Part shown: one piece after another, positions 28,024 to 37,079 of the stretch
How the letters are laid out: every line of letters starts with the position of its first letter
Numbering within the stretch: position 1 is the stretch's first letter
DNA from: Acholeplasmatales bacterium
GTDB lineage: Bacteria; Bacillota_I; Bacilli_A; Acholeplasmatales; Anaeroplasmataceae
Length of the DNA stretch: 49,985 nucleotides
Direction of reading: 5' to 3'
Assembly (NCBI GenBank): GCA_016288855.1
Contig: JAEELJ010000036.1
Coordinates: 1 to 49,985 of the forward strand
Translations under genes and position numbers: made by a program
The notes under the pieces: model-generated
What the model saw: only the letters and a program-made list of their open reading frames with translations
The model's database searches: none
What the model was told of the DNA's origin: nothing

Positions 28024-28053
28024 TAAAATAAAAATGGTATCATAAGATACCAT
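28024..28053 (-). terminator. Terminator of the membrane GGDEF gene
   Basis: ATGGTATC, loop ATAA, GATACCAT: perfect 8-bp stem followed on the minus strand by TTTTATTTTAATT. It lies 3 bp after the stop. Confidence 0.85.
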
Positions 28054-28055
28054 CT

Positions 28056-29087
28056 TTAAAATACTGTTTTGTTCTTACCACTATTTTTACCAAAATATAA
28101 TTTTTTATCTGCCCTTAGAATCCATTGATCTAAATTATCATTTTCATAATATTCAGAAACACCAACTGTGATTGTTGAATGAAGTACTTTTCTTTCATAT
28201 ACAAATTCAAATTCTTCAATACTCTTTCTAATTCTATCAATCTTTTTAACAGTTTCTCCAATGTCTCCTTCAATTTTAGAAATAACAACGAATTCCTCTC
28301 CACCCCAGCGTGACACAAAATCATCAGCTGAGTTTTCTTTTGCAATTCTTGCAATTTCTTTTAATACATAATCTCCACATAAATGTCCATTAACATCATT
28401 AAATTGCTTAAAGCTATCTATATCAAATATAGCTGCAAGATAATGATTCTTTTCATTACCTAGGTTGTTAAAGAATCCATTTAATGCATTTCTATTTGCA
28501 ACCTGAGTTAATTTATCAATTTCACTTTCTCTAATAATATTCTTTTCAAGTCTTAAAATATAATTAGTTATTATATACATAAAGAATAAAACGAATATAA
28601 ATACTACTATAGAATGTGCAATATATAATACATCCTTTAATATTAGAGGAAAATCATATGGATATGGATTAACAAACTTAGTTATAACAAAAACAAATAT
28701 ATATAAAATCATATAACCTAATCCTATTGGTAAAGGCTTAATTAATTTTTTACCAAATTTAGAAAAATATGATGCAAAGAATGCTAATATTGTTAATCCA
28801 ATAAAGCATAGTTCAAATCCAAATCCAAATCCACATATTATTGTTGCTGAAGTCATATATGCTGCAATTTCAATTGCAACACTATAAGAATATAAATTTA
28901 AAGACCTACTCTTAATCAGTAAGAATATCATTATATAAAAGCCTATACTAAAGCAATTTATATATACTAACATCATAGCTTTAAACGATAAAAATATTAT
29001 TAAATATAAAATATGGCATAATAAAAATAATACATTAGAAAAATAACATATTTTGGTTATGGTCTTCTCATATTCAATATTATCCAT
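28056..29087 (-). CDS. Membrane diguanylate cyclase (GGDEF domain)
   Basis: A 343-residue protein: about six hydrophobic helices in residues 15-175 form a membrane sensor, then a GGDEF domain (about 185-343) with FDIDSFKQFNDVNGHLCGD and GGEEF at 262-266, so it is probably an active c-di-GMP synthase. No RxxD inhibitory site precedes GGEEF. The start is set at 29087, where GGCGGTGA is correctly spaced; an in-frame ATG at 29102 overlaps this site. It is a single gene. No EAL or HD-GYP phosphodiesterase is in the window. Confidence 0.9.
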   Translation of the reverse strand: MDNIEYEKTITKICYFSNVLFLLCHILYLIIFLSFKAMMLVYINCFSIGFYIMIFLLIKSRSLNLYSYSVAIEIAAYMTSATIICGFGFGFELCFIGLTILAFFASYFSKFGKKLIKPLPIGLGYMILYIFVFVITKFVNPYPYDFPLILKDVLYIAHSIVVFIFVLFFMYIITNYILRLEKNIIRESEIDKLTQVANRNALNGFFNNLGNEKNHYLAAIFDIDSFKQFNDVNGHLCGDYVLKEIARIAKENSADDFVSRWGGEEFVVISKIEGDIGETVKKIDRIRKSIEEFEFVYERKVLHSTITVGVSEYYENDNLDQWILRADKKLYFGKNSGKNKTVF

Positions 29088-29181
29088 ATTATCACCGCCC
29101 ATAATGTAAATTTGTAATCGTAGTACTTATTTATCTTAATTTTATCATATATTAATAAAAATTACTATATTTTAATGAAAT

Positions 29182-29209
29182 TAAAAAAAAGAGCTTATCA
29201 TAAGCTCTT
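29182..29209 (-). terminator. Strong orphan terminator
   Basis: AAGAGCTTA, loop TCA, TAAGCTCTT; a run of T on the minus strand only. No coding gene ends within 250 bp upstream. Confidence 0.8.
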
Positions 29210-29400
29210 GTATTTTAGAATTAAACTCCTTTTAAAAAAATGATTTTTGAATAGTATAGAGAAAGAAAACAAAAAAGGAGTTAATATAACGTTATTTGTT
29301 GGTCCAAATGAGAAAGAATAAAACAACCAACGACTATATAATACCAAATATTTTTAAAAATAAAAGAGGTATTTAATCATTTTATTGATGTAAACGTTTG
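29182..29400 (-). ncRNA. Candidate structured noncoding RNA ending in a terminator
   Basis: Four inverted repeats follow each other: AATACC/GGTATT (29340-29373), GTTGGT/ACCAAC (29298-29331), a 10-bp AACTCCTTTT/AAAAGGAGTT pair within 29221-29284, and AAGAGCTTA/TAAGCTCTT (29189-29209). On the minus strand the last is followed by eight T residues, a textbook terminator, although the nearest upstream coding stop is over 250 bp away. This suggests a separate RNA of about 200 nt, or an unusually long structured 3' UTR of the 29468 gene. The class is not recognised; the 5' end is uncertain. Confidence 0.4.
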
Positions 29401-29467
29401 CCTTATTTTACAGTGTTTTCATTATTTTTTCATAACATATGAAAGATTTTTTCATTTTGGTAATTTT

Positions 29468-30100
29468 CTATAGTATTTCCTTTATTTCTTCTTTTATTTC
29501 AAAAAGCATCATTTGTAAAAACATAACTGGATTCTTTTTATTTAATAATTCACTTAACCTATTATTAATAAAATCAAAATTAATAGTAATACCATAATTA
29601 AAATTTGTTAAAGCTAAAACATCATCACTAGAAAATACCTCAAATATACTTCTTGCTAAAAAAGATGCTTCATCACTAACATTCATAAAAGCCTTTAGCT
29701 TATTAAACATATCACCAAAGCTTTCCTCGAATATTTTAATTCTTTCTTCTATTTTATCCATTTGGTATAAAACACCAAAATCAATAAAATATTTTTTTGT
29801 TTTAAAAACTCTTACCTCAGATAATTCTACTAATAATTTTGCAATACGATAATTAATAATATTAAAATCTATACCACTATTATTATCTTCTTCTATTTTA
29901 GATAATATATCATCAATGTAATCAAAATTAACATATAAATCTAGACCTAGATTTTCAACATAATATAAATCCTCTAAATTCTTTTTTATAAGCATTAAAT
30001 CTAATGTTTTAATTTTAGATTGCATTTGCATAATATGATTAAAAATATCATCTAAATTTTTAGTTCTTTCGTTTTTATTTTTAATAATATAATTATTCAT
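29468..30100 (-). CDS. Hypothetical protein, helical
   Basis: A 210-residue, mostly alpha-helical, acidic protein without membrane segments, signal peptide or recognised motif. It overlaps the upstream HAD gene by 8 bp, so the two are translationally coupled. Two segments (LDLYVNFDYIDDILSKIEE and ITINFDFINNRLSELLNK) share the form x-I/L-x-(V/I)NFD-(F/Y)I-(D/N)-x2-L-S, which suggests an internal repeat. Function unknown. Confidence 0.75.
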   Translation of the reverse strand: MNNYIIKNKNERTKNLDDIFNHIMQMQSKIKTLDLMLIKKNLEDLYYVENLGLDLYVNFDYIDDILSKIEEDNNSGIDFNIINYRIAKLLVELSEVRVFKTKKYFIDFGVLYQMDKIEERIKIFEESFGDMFNKLKAFMNVSDEASFLARSIFEVFSSDDVLALTNFNYGITINFDFINNRLSELLNKKNPVMFLQMMLFEIKEEIKEIL

Positions 30101-30683
30101 CTACTTTAATTCCTTCTTTTGAAAAATAATCAAATAATTCTTCATTTGTTGTAAATAGGTGAGGAGTTATATTAAATTCCTCAAGACCAACTAGATTTTT
30201 CATATTATCATCAATAAAATAGATTTTATCAAATTTATAATCTTTATATGAATCTATACATAATTTATAAAATTCTTTTTCAGGCTTTCTTGTATGATGC
30301 TCCCACGAATTAAATGTCTTATCAAAAATATCTTTTAGATAATTAGGATCTTCAAATAAAAAATTAACAAACCCTTTTACTACATTTGATAATAAGCATA
30401 AATGATATTTGCCTTTTAATTTTCTTATATAATCTATTAATTCATCATTTTTATGAAATATCATTTTCCATTCAGTTAATATTTCATAGGTTGGAATTTT
30501 TGTTTCATCACTAATTTTTCCAACTAATTCATGAATATCAATATCTCCCCTATCAGCCCCATTAAAAAACTTAGGTTTTAAAACCTTAGCCTCTTCATCA
30601 GTAAAATGCATTCTAAACCACTTAGGAGATATTTCAGTACAAAGTACTCCAAAGCAATCAAATATAATTAATTTATTTTCCAT
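30093..30683 (-). CDS. HAD superfamily hydrolase, IA-type
   Basis: A 196-residue HAD protein: IIFDCFGVLC (nucleophile Asp present, the second Asp replaced by Phe, as in YihX-like members), CLLSNVV (motif II), a Lys in HHTRKPEKE (motif III), and IYFIDDN (motif IV). The start was chosen at 30683; in-frame ATGs at 30689 and 30695 also exist and the ribosome site (GGTGATG) is weak. It is divergent from the lipoprotein genes. The substrate is unknown. Confidence 0.82.
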   Translation of the reverse strand: MENKLIIFDCFGVLCTEISPKWFRMHFTDEEAKVLKPKFFNGADRGDIDIHELVGKISDETKIPTYEILTEWKMIFHKNDELIDYIRKLKGKYHLCLLSNVVKGFVNFLFEDPNYLKDIFDKTFNSWEHHTRKPEKEFYKLCIDSYKDYKFDKIYFIDDNMKNLVGLEEFNITPHLFTTNEELFDYFSKEGIKVDE

Positions 30684-30786
30684 ATTCATCACCATTTTGA
30701 TTTTATCATAGCATATCTATTAAAAGAAAGCGTTATTTGCGAATATTTTATTTCATTTGAACTTTTATTACATTTTTGTCTTAGTG

Positions 30787-30792
30787 TATAAT
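30787..30792 (+). promoter_or_regulatory. -10 box of the lipoprotein gene pair
   Basis: A perfect TATAAT preceded directly by TG; the -35 region (TTTATT at 17 bp) is poor. The transcript would start near 30799, about 40 nt before the chosen start. Confidence 0.45.
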
Positions 30793-30838
30793 AAATGTGT
30801 AGTGTGATTTTTTAAATTAATAAGGGGAGTTGATAATT

Positions 30839-33418
30839 TTGTTTAAAAAATTAGGGATAATAATAACCTTAGTAATGCTTACTTTAGGAATTTGTGCTTG
30901 CGCTAATGATAATGGCAATAGCAATCAAATAGCCTTACAAAATGTAAAAAGGGTAGACGATATTGAATTTGATGATACCTTATCCTATGAAAAGATAAAT
31001 ATTGATAATCCAGATTATTTATCAAATACATTTATGGATGTAGAGCCTGATTTTCAGGTTAAGGTTTTAATTGAATCATTTTATTTAAGTGATTCTGATA
31101 TTGAATCATCAATCATAGGAACTGAATGTGGTGGTGATGATATATCATTATCATATAAATTTTCAAATGATTTAGACCAAAGAGTTGTATTAGTTTCTGC
31201 AAAAGATGGATTCCTACCAGGTAATGCATATACTATAGATATATCTAATGATAATAATTTAACATTTTATGCAAAGAATCCAAATATTAGAAATATTATA
31301 TTTACTGTTAAGGATCAAGACCATGAGGAATTAGAAACAATTACATATCCTGATTATGATTTCAATAAGGTATCTCACTTCTTAGGATATGGTGATTATG
31401 ATACTTATTTATATTTCGATGGTACTATTAATGAAGATACATCTGATATAATCACTTTTAGTAACAATAGTGAAAAGATATATATCGAAATATTAAGAAA
31501 AACAACTGAAAATGGATTAACTAAAATTTATTATAAATGTCCTGATGCTGATAAGATATTTAATAAATGTGATATGCATATAGATAATAAAGAACTAAAT
31601 ATGGAAGATGATTTCGTATTAAGTGACGTTGAAGAAATGGCATTAAATATGATTTATTCTGATTTTGTTTTAGTTCATTTATATGCAATAACTGATTCAT
31701 ATGGCTTTTCACCTGCAATAGATAAATTAATTGATATTGCATCAGTTGGCGTTAACTTTAAACCTGAAGGAAATAAAATCACTTTAGGATTTAATATAAC
31801 ATTTACATTTGAATTTGATTCGGGCTGGAGATTATGTGCTTCATTTAAATTCCAATGGGTTAAAACATTTAATGCTTCTGCGGATGCTGAATTAGAAACA
31901 TTTTTAGGAATTCCTACTGGTATAAAAATGAATTGTGCTGTTTCAAGTGATGAATCATTTACATTCCAATTCTTAGTTTCATTAAAAAATCCAAAATTTA
32001 ATGTTGGATATGTACCTGATACACCAAAGGACTTAGATTTATCTCGTGCAACAAGAGCCGTTAATGAATTAAAGGAAAAGTGGGTTGAGGCAGATAGTCT
32101 AGGATATAAGCGTGATAAGGTAGTTGGAGATACAATGATGATTAATATCGGATATATTTTCTTCCATTTTGGATATGTATCATTAGATATTGATTTATAT
32201 GTTTGTATGAAACTAGATTTAAATATTACACTAGGTATTGCATATACATATAGTAGACATGATGTAATAGTTAATTATTCTTCATCAAGTGGTAATGGAG
32301 ATGGTGGTGCATCACCATCTAAGGTTGAAGCAAGTGTTGTATCAGGCTCACTTGCAGGTACACTATCTAATGAATTATTCTTAAAAATAAGATTCTCACT
32401 ATATATTACAGGTTTAAAATATTTAGCATCTATAAGTGTTGATTTAGATGCTGGAGTTTATCTTACTATATCAGGACTTGGAAGTATTTCTTATAATTTC
32501 ATAACTGAAGAATTTAATAGTGATGCAGCTGCACAAATAGAATTTGGGTTCTTCTTTAGAGTGAAATTAAGCGTCAGTCTTTTATATATATTTAATCCAA
32601 GCTGGGACTTATATAACGTTAAAGCACCTTTATTAAAGCTAGGCTGGCAATATAATATTAAAGAAAGATCTTCTTCTGATACATTAGAATTAAATAAAAT
32701 AGAAACTAATATAAAAGATACTAATTTATTAGTATTTAATGTATTTGATGCAGATGGACTTGCGGTAATGACAAAAACATTTAGCTATGATACTGAGGTT
32801 AATTTCTTAGAATCAGTATTTATTTCAAAGCCATTATCATATAGTCTATTCAAATCAATTACTACTGATAATGATAAGGTTAGAATCGCAAATGGTAAAA
32901 TATTTGTAGATAATGATGTTGCAGAAACAAGTGGAAATATCATTATAGAAATAAATACTTCTTCTTTTTCATCAAGAAAAATAACAGTACCATTCCACTA
33001 TAAATCATCTGATGCAAAATATGTAACAATAGATGGTAATAATAGAACACCATACCTACCTGGTCAAACTGTTACAGTTAATTCAGATGTTTTATATAAG
33101 GATGGTTATATTTTTAGAGGATGGTATTATAATGGAAAAATATATCATGTAAATGATACATTTATTATGCCGGATAGAGATGTTAATTTAGTAGCTTATT
33201 ATACATTAGAGGTATATTACACAGTAAGATTCTTTGATGGAAATGGTAATTTAATTTCAGAGCAACTAGTATTAAATACAGATGGTGCTATTGCACCAGA
33301 ATATGAGCAATATAAAATGGATGATTATCATTTCGTATGCTGGGATAAGGATTTCTCTTCTATAACAGGTGATACTGATGTTTATGGTATTTATGAAAGG
33401 GAAGGTGAAATCATATGA
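30839..33418 (+). CDS. Large beta-rich surface lipoprotein with InlB-type repeats
   Basis: An 859-residue protein with a lipoprotein signal (hydrophobic core to TLGICAC, two Cys). The middle (about 260-600) is rich in alternating hydrophobic/polar strands. The C-terminus has two Listeria-Bacteroides (InlB B-repeat) type units: YVTIDGNN...YIFRGWYYNG...NLVAYY and YTVRFFDGNGN...HFVCWDKDF...VYGIYE. The start is a TTG at 30839, 9 bp after AAGGGGAG; an upstream in-frame TTG at 30830 touches the ribosome site and is unlikely. The TGA stop overlaps the next start (ATGA). Probably surface-exposed; function unknown. Confidence 0.8.
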   Translation: MFKKLGIIITLVMLTLGICACANDNGNSNQIALQNVKRVDDIEFDDTLSYEKINIDNPDYLSNTFMDVEPDFQVKVLIESFYLSDSDIESSIIGTECGGDDISLSYKFSNDLDQRVVLVSAKDGFLPGNAYTIDISNDNNLTFYAKNPNIRNIIFTVKDQDHEELETITYPDYDFNKVSHFLGYGDYDTYLYFDGTINEDTSDIITFSNNSEKIYIEILRKTTENGLTKIYYKCPDADKIFNKCDMHIDNKELNMEDDFVLSDVEEMALNMIYSDFVLVHLYAITDSYGFSPAIDKLIDIASVGVNFKPEGNKITLGFNITFTFEFDSGWRLCASFKFQWVKTFNASADAELETFLGIPTGIKMNCAVSSDESFTFQFLVSLKNPKFNVGYVPDTPKDLDLSRATRAVNELKEKWVEADSLGYKRDKVVGDTMMINIGYIFFHFGYVSLDIDLYVCMKLDLNITLGIAYTYSRHDVIVNYSSSSGNGDGGASPSKVEASVVSGSLAGTLSNELFLKIRFSLYITGLKYLASISVDLDAGVYLTISGLGSISYNFITEEFNSDAAAQIEFGFFFRVKLSVSLLYIFNPSWDLYNVKAPLLKLGWQYNIKERSSSDTLELNKIETNIKDTNLLVFNVFDADGLAVMTKTFSYDTEVNFLESVFISKPLSYSLFKSITTDNDKVRIANGKIFVDNDVAETSGNIIIEINTSSFSSRKITVPFHYKSSDAKYVTIDGNNRTPYLPGQTVTVNSDVLYKDGYIFRGWYYNGKIYHVNDTFIMPDRDVNLVAYYTLEVYYTVRFFDGNGNLISEQLVLNTDGAIAPEYEQYKMDDYHFVCWDKDFSSITGDTDVYGIYEREGEII

Positions 33419-34812
33419 AAAAAATAATGTTATTTATAACAACTATTCTCTTATTAGTCCTTTTAGTATCATGTAATAATAACAATAATAATAGTAATGA
33501 TGATATAGAAACAATAGTTCCAAGTGTTTTTAAAAATCCTAATGTTTCAAAATTAGAATTCGTTAATGTACCAAATCAAGCAATTGAAATTGGTCATTTC
33601 TCAGAACAAAACATAAAGCTTAAGGCAACATACCTAGATGGTAGTACTTCATATCAAAAGGTTACTGAAGCGTTATTTTCTGATGATGAATTAGAAAAAT
33701 TTTTAACACCAGGAGAAAAGTTCTTTGATTTCATTTACAAGGGTGGACATCTACCATTAAGATTTACCTTAAAGGAATCTTCAACACCAATTTATTTTAC
33801 AGTCACTTTTAAAAATTATAATGATAATTTATTACAAGAAAAAACTGTAAAATATTTATCAAGTGTTTTATATAGTGGTAAGACGGATTCAATTAATTAT
33901 TCATTAAATGATAAATATTATAGATTTAATGGTAATTGGACAGAAAATCTAAATCATATATTTACTAATTTAGTAGCATATCCAGAATATGACATTTGTG
34001 ATTATCAAAATGATTTTGAAAATCACTATAATGTAGTAGGATATCCAGTTATTGCTTCTTCTTCAAATGGCTCATTCCATAATAGCTTATTATATTTAGG
34101 TAGAGCAAATGATGTAATGATTGATAAATTTGATCCAATAAAAAGATCATCATATGAAAGAAATACATATGAATATGATATATATGATTCTGATATCACT
34201 AATACATATAAAATGTTTAGCTCTAGAATATATGATAGCCTAATTTCTAATTATGTTCATGAAAAAACACATATTTATTATGATGGTATGATAAATAATT
34301 CATATCTTTTAGATTTTAATCTATCTAAAGATAAAAGCCAAGAGATAATAGATGAAAAACGTAATGAAAAATATATAGCACCAAGCTTCTTTATTGATGA
34401 TTTTAGTAATAAAGATTATCAAATGCCAGATAATGGTATTAATAGATATGATAATACATATTCTTCTATTAAAAATATTTTAGATATTAATGATTCTACT
34501 CCATATCAGGAATATCATAAGGCTAGCGCTACTAATTTATCTTTAACCCAGGATTATCCATTAGGTTTCTATAAGCTTTTATTCCTATGTGATATTGATT
34601 GTTATTTAGATATTGAATATAGAGTAGTATATTTTGATCCATATGTTGTATTTGAATTATATGAAGTGAATCTAGCATTCTGTTATGTAGAAGATAGCCT
34701 TAAATTCGAAGCAAAATATTCACTTGATGGTAATTATTATACATATAATAATCCATTTACTATTTCTAACTGGATATTAGCTGAATCTTTATATATGTAT
34801 CATAATAATTAA
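33415..34812 (+). CDS. Surface lipoprotein, second of the pair
   Basis: A 465-residue protein with signal peptide and lipobox (LLVSC, Cys20) followed by an Asn-rich linker. Residues about 45-115 resemble a bacterial Ig-like strand layout, and about 125-195 an InlB-type repeat (YFTVTFKNYNDNLL...YRFNGNWTENLNHIFTNLVAYPEY). The C-terminal 270 residues are Tyr/Asp/Asn-rich and unrecognised. The ATGA overlap with the larger lipoprotein implies coupled translation and possibly a joint surface complex. Confidence 0.8.
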   Translation: MKKIMLFITTILLLVLLVSCNNNNNNSNDDIETIVPSVFKNPNVSKLEFVNVPNQAIEIGHFSEQNIKLKATYLDGSTSYQKVTEALFSDDELEKFLTPGEKFFDFIYKGGHLPLRFTLKESSTPIYFTVTFKNYNDNLLQEKTVKYLSSVLYSGKTDSINYSLNDKYYRFNGNWTENLNHIFTNLVAYPEYDICDYQNDFENHYNVVGYPVIASSSNGSFHNSLLYLGRANDVMIDKFDPIKRSSYERNTYEYDIYDSDITNTYKMFSSRIYDSLISNYVHEKTHIYYDGMINNSYLLDFNLSKDKSQEIIDEKRNEKYIAPSFFIDDFSNKDYQMPDNGINRYDNTYSSIKNILDINDSTPYQEYHKASATNLSLTQDYPLGFYKLLFLCDIDCYLDIEYRVVYFDPYVVFELYEVNLAFCYVEDSLKFEAKYSLDGNYYTYNNPFTISNWILAESLYMYHNN

Positions 34813-34819
34813 ATCGATG

Positions 34820-34849
34820 AAGGCATGAATTAAATCATGCCTTTTAATT
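34820..34849 (+). terminator. Terminator of the lipoprotein pair
   Basis: AAGGCATGA, loop ATTAAA, TCATGCCTT (9-bp perfect stem) then TTAATTT on the plus strand, 7 bp after the stop codon. Confidence 0.8.
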
Positions 34850-34880
34850 TAAAATACCTCCAAGGCTTACTTGGAGGTAT
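34845..34880 (-). terminator. Terminator of the DHH phosphoesterase gene
   Basis: ATACCTCCAAG (34854-34864), loop GCTTA, CTTGGAGGTAT (34870-34880): perfect 11-bp stem followed by TTTTAAATT on the minus strand. It lies back-to-back with the preceding plus-strand terminator. Confidence 0.85.
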
Positions 34881-34883
34881 ATT

Positions 34884-35804
34884 TTATCTACCATTTAATT
34901 TATTAATTATAATTGGTAATTCATTATCAACCTTATCATTATCTAATTGGCATGTACCAGCATTAACATGTCCGCCTCCGCCATAAGATAAGCATAATGC
35001 ACCAATATCAAATTTAGAATTCTTATTTACAATACTCTTTCCAATCATTACTGCAGTATTTTGCTTCTTAAATCCCCACGCAACATGTACAGATATTTCT
35101 ACTTCTGGATACATTGCGTAAACCATAAATCTATTACCAGCATAAATTATATCTTCATTTCTTAAATCAATTACTGCAACCTTATCATGAATCTTAGTTA
35201 TTCTTCTCAATTGCTCCTTAAAAAGATTAGCTTGTTCAAAATATAAATCTACTCTTTCCTTTACATCAGGTAATTCTAATATTTCATCAATTGAATGCTT
35301 GACGCAATTATCAATTAATTCCATCATTAAATCATAATTAGAAATTCTAAATTCACGGAATCTACCTAAACCAGTTCTTGCATCCATAATGTAATTTAAT
35401 AAAACCCATCTCTTTGGATTTAGGATTTCATCAACTGTAAAATCAGCAGAATCTCCTTTATCTACTGCTTCCATTATTTCTTCAGAAACGCCTTTTATTT
35501 TTTCTTTTCCACCATAGTAATTATAAACGACTCTTGCGGCACTCTTTGCGTTACCATCAATAATTAATTTTGATGTATCAACATCCTTTAATCTAATTAA
35601 TTCACTTTCATGGTGATCGAATGATAATCCTACTCTTTTATCAAATGGTAGGTTTGTTGTAATATCATTTGAAGTTAAATCAACCTTACCATCTTGAACA
35701 TCCTTTGGGTGTACAAATTTGATGTCATCAATAAGATTTAGCTCCTTTAATATCATCGCGCATACAAGCCCGTCAAAATCACTTCTTGTTACTAATCTCA
35801 TCAT
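34884..35804 (-). CDS. DHH family phosphoesterase
   Basis: A 306-residue DHH/DHHA1 protein: RSDFDGL (metal Asp residues), the signature FDHHES, and C-terminal LSYGGGGHVNAGTCQL of the DHHA1 domain. Family members hydrolyse phosphodiester bonds in pyrophosphate/polyphosphate, short oligonucleotides or cyclic dinucleotide products. Three diguanylate cyclases lie in the window, so a role in degrading linear dinucleotides is possible but is only inference. AGAGGTT precedes two consecutive ATGs. Confidence 0.88.
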   Translation of the reverse strand: MMRLVTRSDFDGLVCAMILKELNLIDDIKFVHPKDVQDGKVDLTSNDITTNLPFDKRVGLSFDHHESELIRLKDVDTSKLIIDGNAKSAARVVYNYYGGKEKIKGVSEEIMEAVDKGDSADFTVDEILNPKRWVLLNYIMDARTGLGRFREFRISNYDLMMELIDNCVKHSIDEILELPDVKERVDLYFEQANLFKEQLRRITKIHDKVAVIDLRNEDIIYAGNRFMVYAMYPEVEISVHVAWGFKKQNTAVMIGKSIVNKNSKFDIGALCLSYGGGGHVNAGTCQLDNDKVDNELPIIINKLNGR

Positions 35805-35898
35805 AATATAACCTCTTTTCTTTTGTATCGTTCCCTATTAGTAATAGAATACCACATTTTTTGTATTAATTACATATGAAAGTGTAAAAAGGTTATAT

Positions 35899-37050
35899 TT
35901 ATTTTAATAAATCATTTATTATTTTCTTAGAAGCTAATATACCCATCATTTTATAAGCTTGCTTAGATGGATGAAGATGATCTCCTGAATCATATCCTTC
36001 CTTAAAGCGATATATTCCACCATAAAGATATGAAACCTCTTTTGAAAAATCTATACAATTGTAATTCTTTTTTAAATCTTTATTAAATGAATTTTTTAAT
36101 TCTTCTCTAAAATCTTCAAATGTTCTCCAATTATATATAGGAAGTAATGTTCCAACTATAAATTCTAAATTTAGGCTTTCTGATATCTTCTTATAATAAT
36201 TTATTCCACCAATTAATTCATCCTTAGTTGGTAGGTCTGATAATGGTCTAAATATATTTATATCTGTACCAACTGGATGAATTATATCATTTATACCTTG
36301 CTGAACAATTACTGCCTTTGCACCCATAACAGATGAAACCTCATGCATAAATCTATTTTCACCCTTAAGACCATAAGATTGATATGTTATACAATCATAT
36401 TGTCTTAATATTCTTGTACCAGATACTGCTTTTCTTACAACAGATATATTTTTAATACCATTTTCTCTTAATGATAATAACATATAATCAGGCCAATCCT
36501 GTGATGTAATAGAATCTCCATAGCAAATAACTGAATAATTATTATCAGAAGTGTATAAATCTATATTAGATAAAAAATATACCCAAGATGTTGATTTTGA
36601 TTTATTAATATCAAGCTTGTTTAATAATCCCATATCACCATATCCAAAATATCCCTTAGATAATGGTCCTTTAATATCAACACCACCACATAAATTAGTA
36701 AAATCCTTTAAATATATTGATACCATTAAATAAGAATCACTATTAAGCTTTATATCAAAGGGATCAGATTTGATATAAGAATGTGCCTTTATTGAAACAT
36801 TTCTTTTTCCATCAAAAGTTAAATATCCTATATTATTTATAACTTCATCAGATAACCTATCTGATATACCAATAGATATATAATTAATAAATACTTCCTC
36901 ATCAATCAAAAAATTATCTAATGTTATTCTTATTTTATCACCATCAAATGGTACAAAAATTGGATATCTTAATGTTAAATCCTTTGCATATCTTTGGGGT
37001 TCAGGAACACAAATAGATTGTGCATTCCCCCATATTGTTACCCATTTCAT
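35899..37050 (-). CDS. SGNH/GDSL family hydrolase with N-terminal beta domain
   Basis: A 383-residue protein: an N-terminal beta-sandwich-like domain (about 1-165), then an SGNH hydrolase with block I CYGDSITSQDW (nucleophile Ser), block III GINDI and block V SGDHLHPS (Asp-His pair). No signal peptide, so probably cytosolic; likely an esterase acting on acetylated or acylated sugars. GAGGAG precedes the ATG. It is downstream of a small kinase-like gene with a 29-bp gap. Confidence 0.88.
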   Translation of the reverse strand: MKWVTIWGNAQSICVPEPQRYAKDLTLRYPIFVPFDGDKIRITLDNFLIDEEVFINYISIGISDRLSDEVINNIGYLTFDGKRNVSIKAHSYIKSDPFDIKLNSDSYLMVSIYLKDFTNLCGGVDIKGPLSKGYFGYGDMGLLNKLDINKSKSTSWVYFLSNIDLYTSDNNYSVICYGDSITSQDWPDYMLLSLRENGIKNISVVRKAVSGTRILRQYDCITYQSYGLKGENRFMHEVSSVMGAKAVIVQQGINDIIHPVGTDINIFRPLSDLPTKDELIGGINYYKKISESLNLEFIVGTLLPIYNWRTFEDFREELKNSFNKDLKKNYNCIDFSKEVSYLYGGIYRFKEGYDSGDHLHPSKQAYKMMGILASKKIINDLLK

Positions 37051-37079
37051 TACTATAATCTCCTCAATAATGCTTAATA

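Larger units (their letters stand above)
29088..29467. other. Gene-free 380-bp stretch with tandem hairpins
   Basis: No credible gene on either strand; the best ORFs are 15-25 codons without a convincing ribosome site. The part 29189-29373 is covered by four consecutive inverted repeats (next entry). TGTAAACGTTTGCC at 29389-29402 is a cre-like or LacI-type operator-like sequence. The last 100 bp (29088-29188) hold only AT-rich DNA and the promoter region of the GGDEF gene, where a TGATAAAAT lies on the minus strand. Confidence 0.6.

Noticed and set aside
29221-29284. Transposon-like terminal inverted repeats (TTAAACTCC / GGAGTTAA)
   Set aside because: No target-site duplication or transposase fragment, and the repeat is better explained as one of four tandem RNA hairpins.
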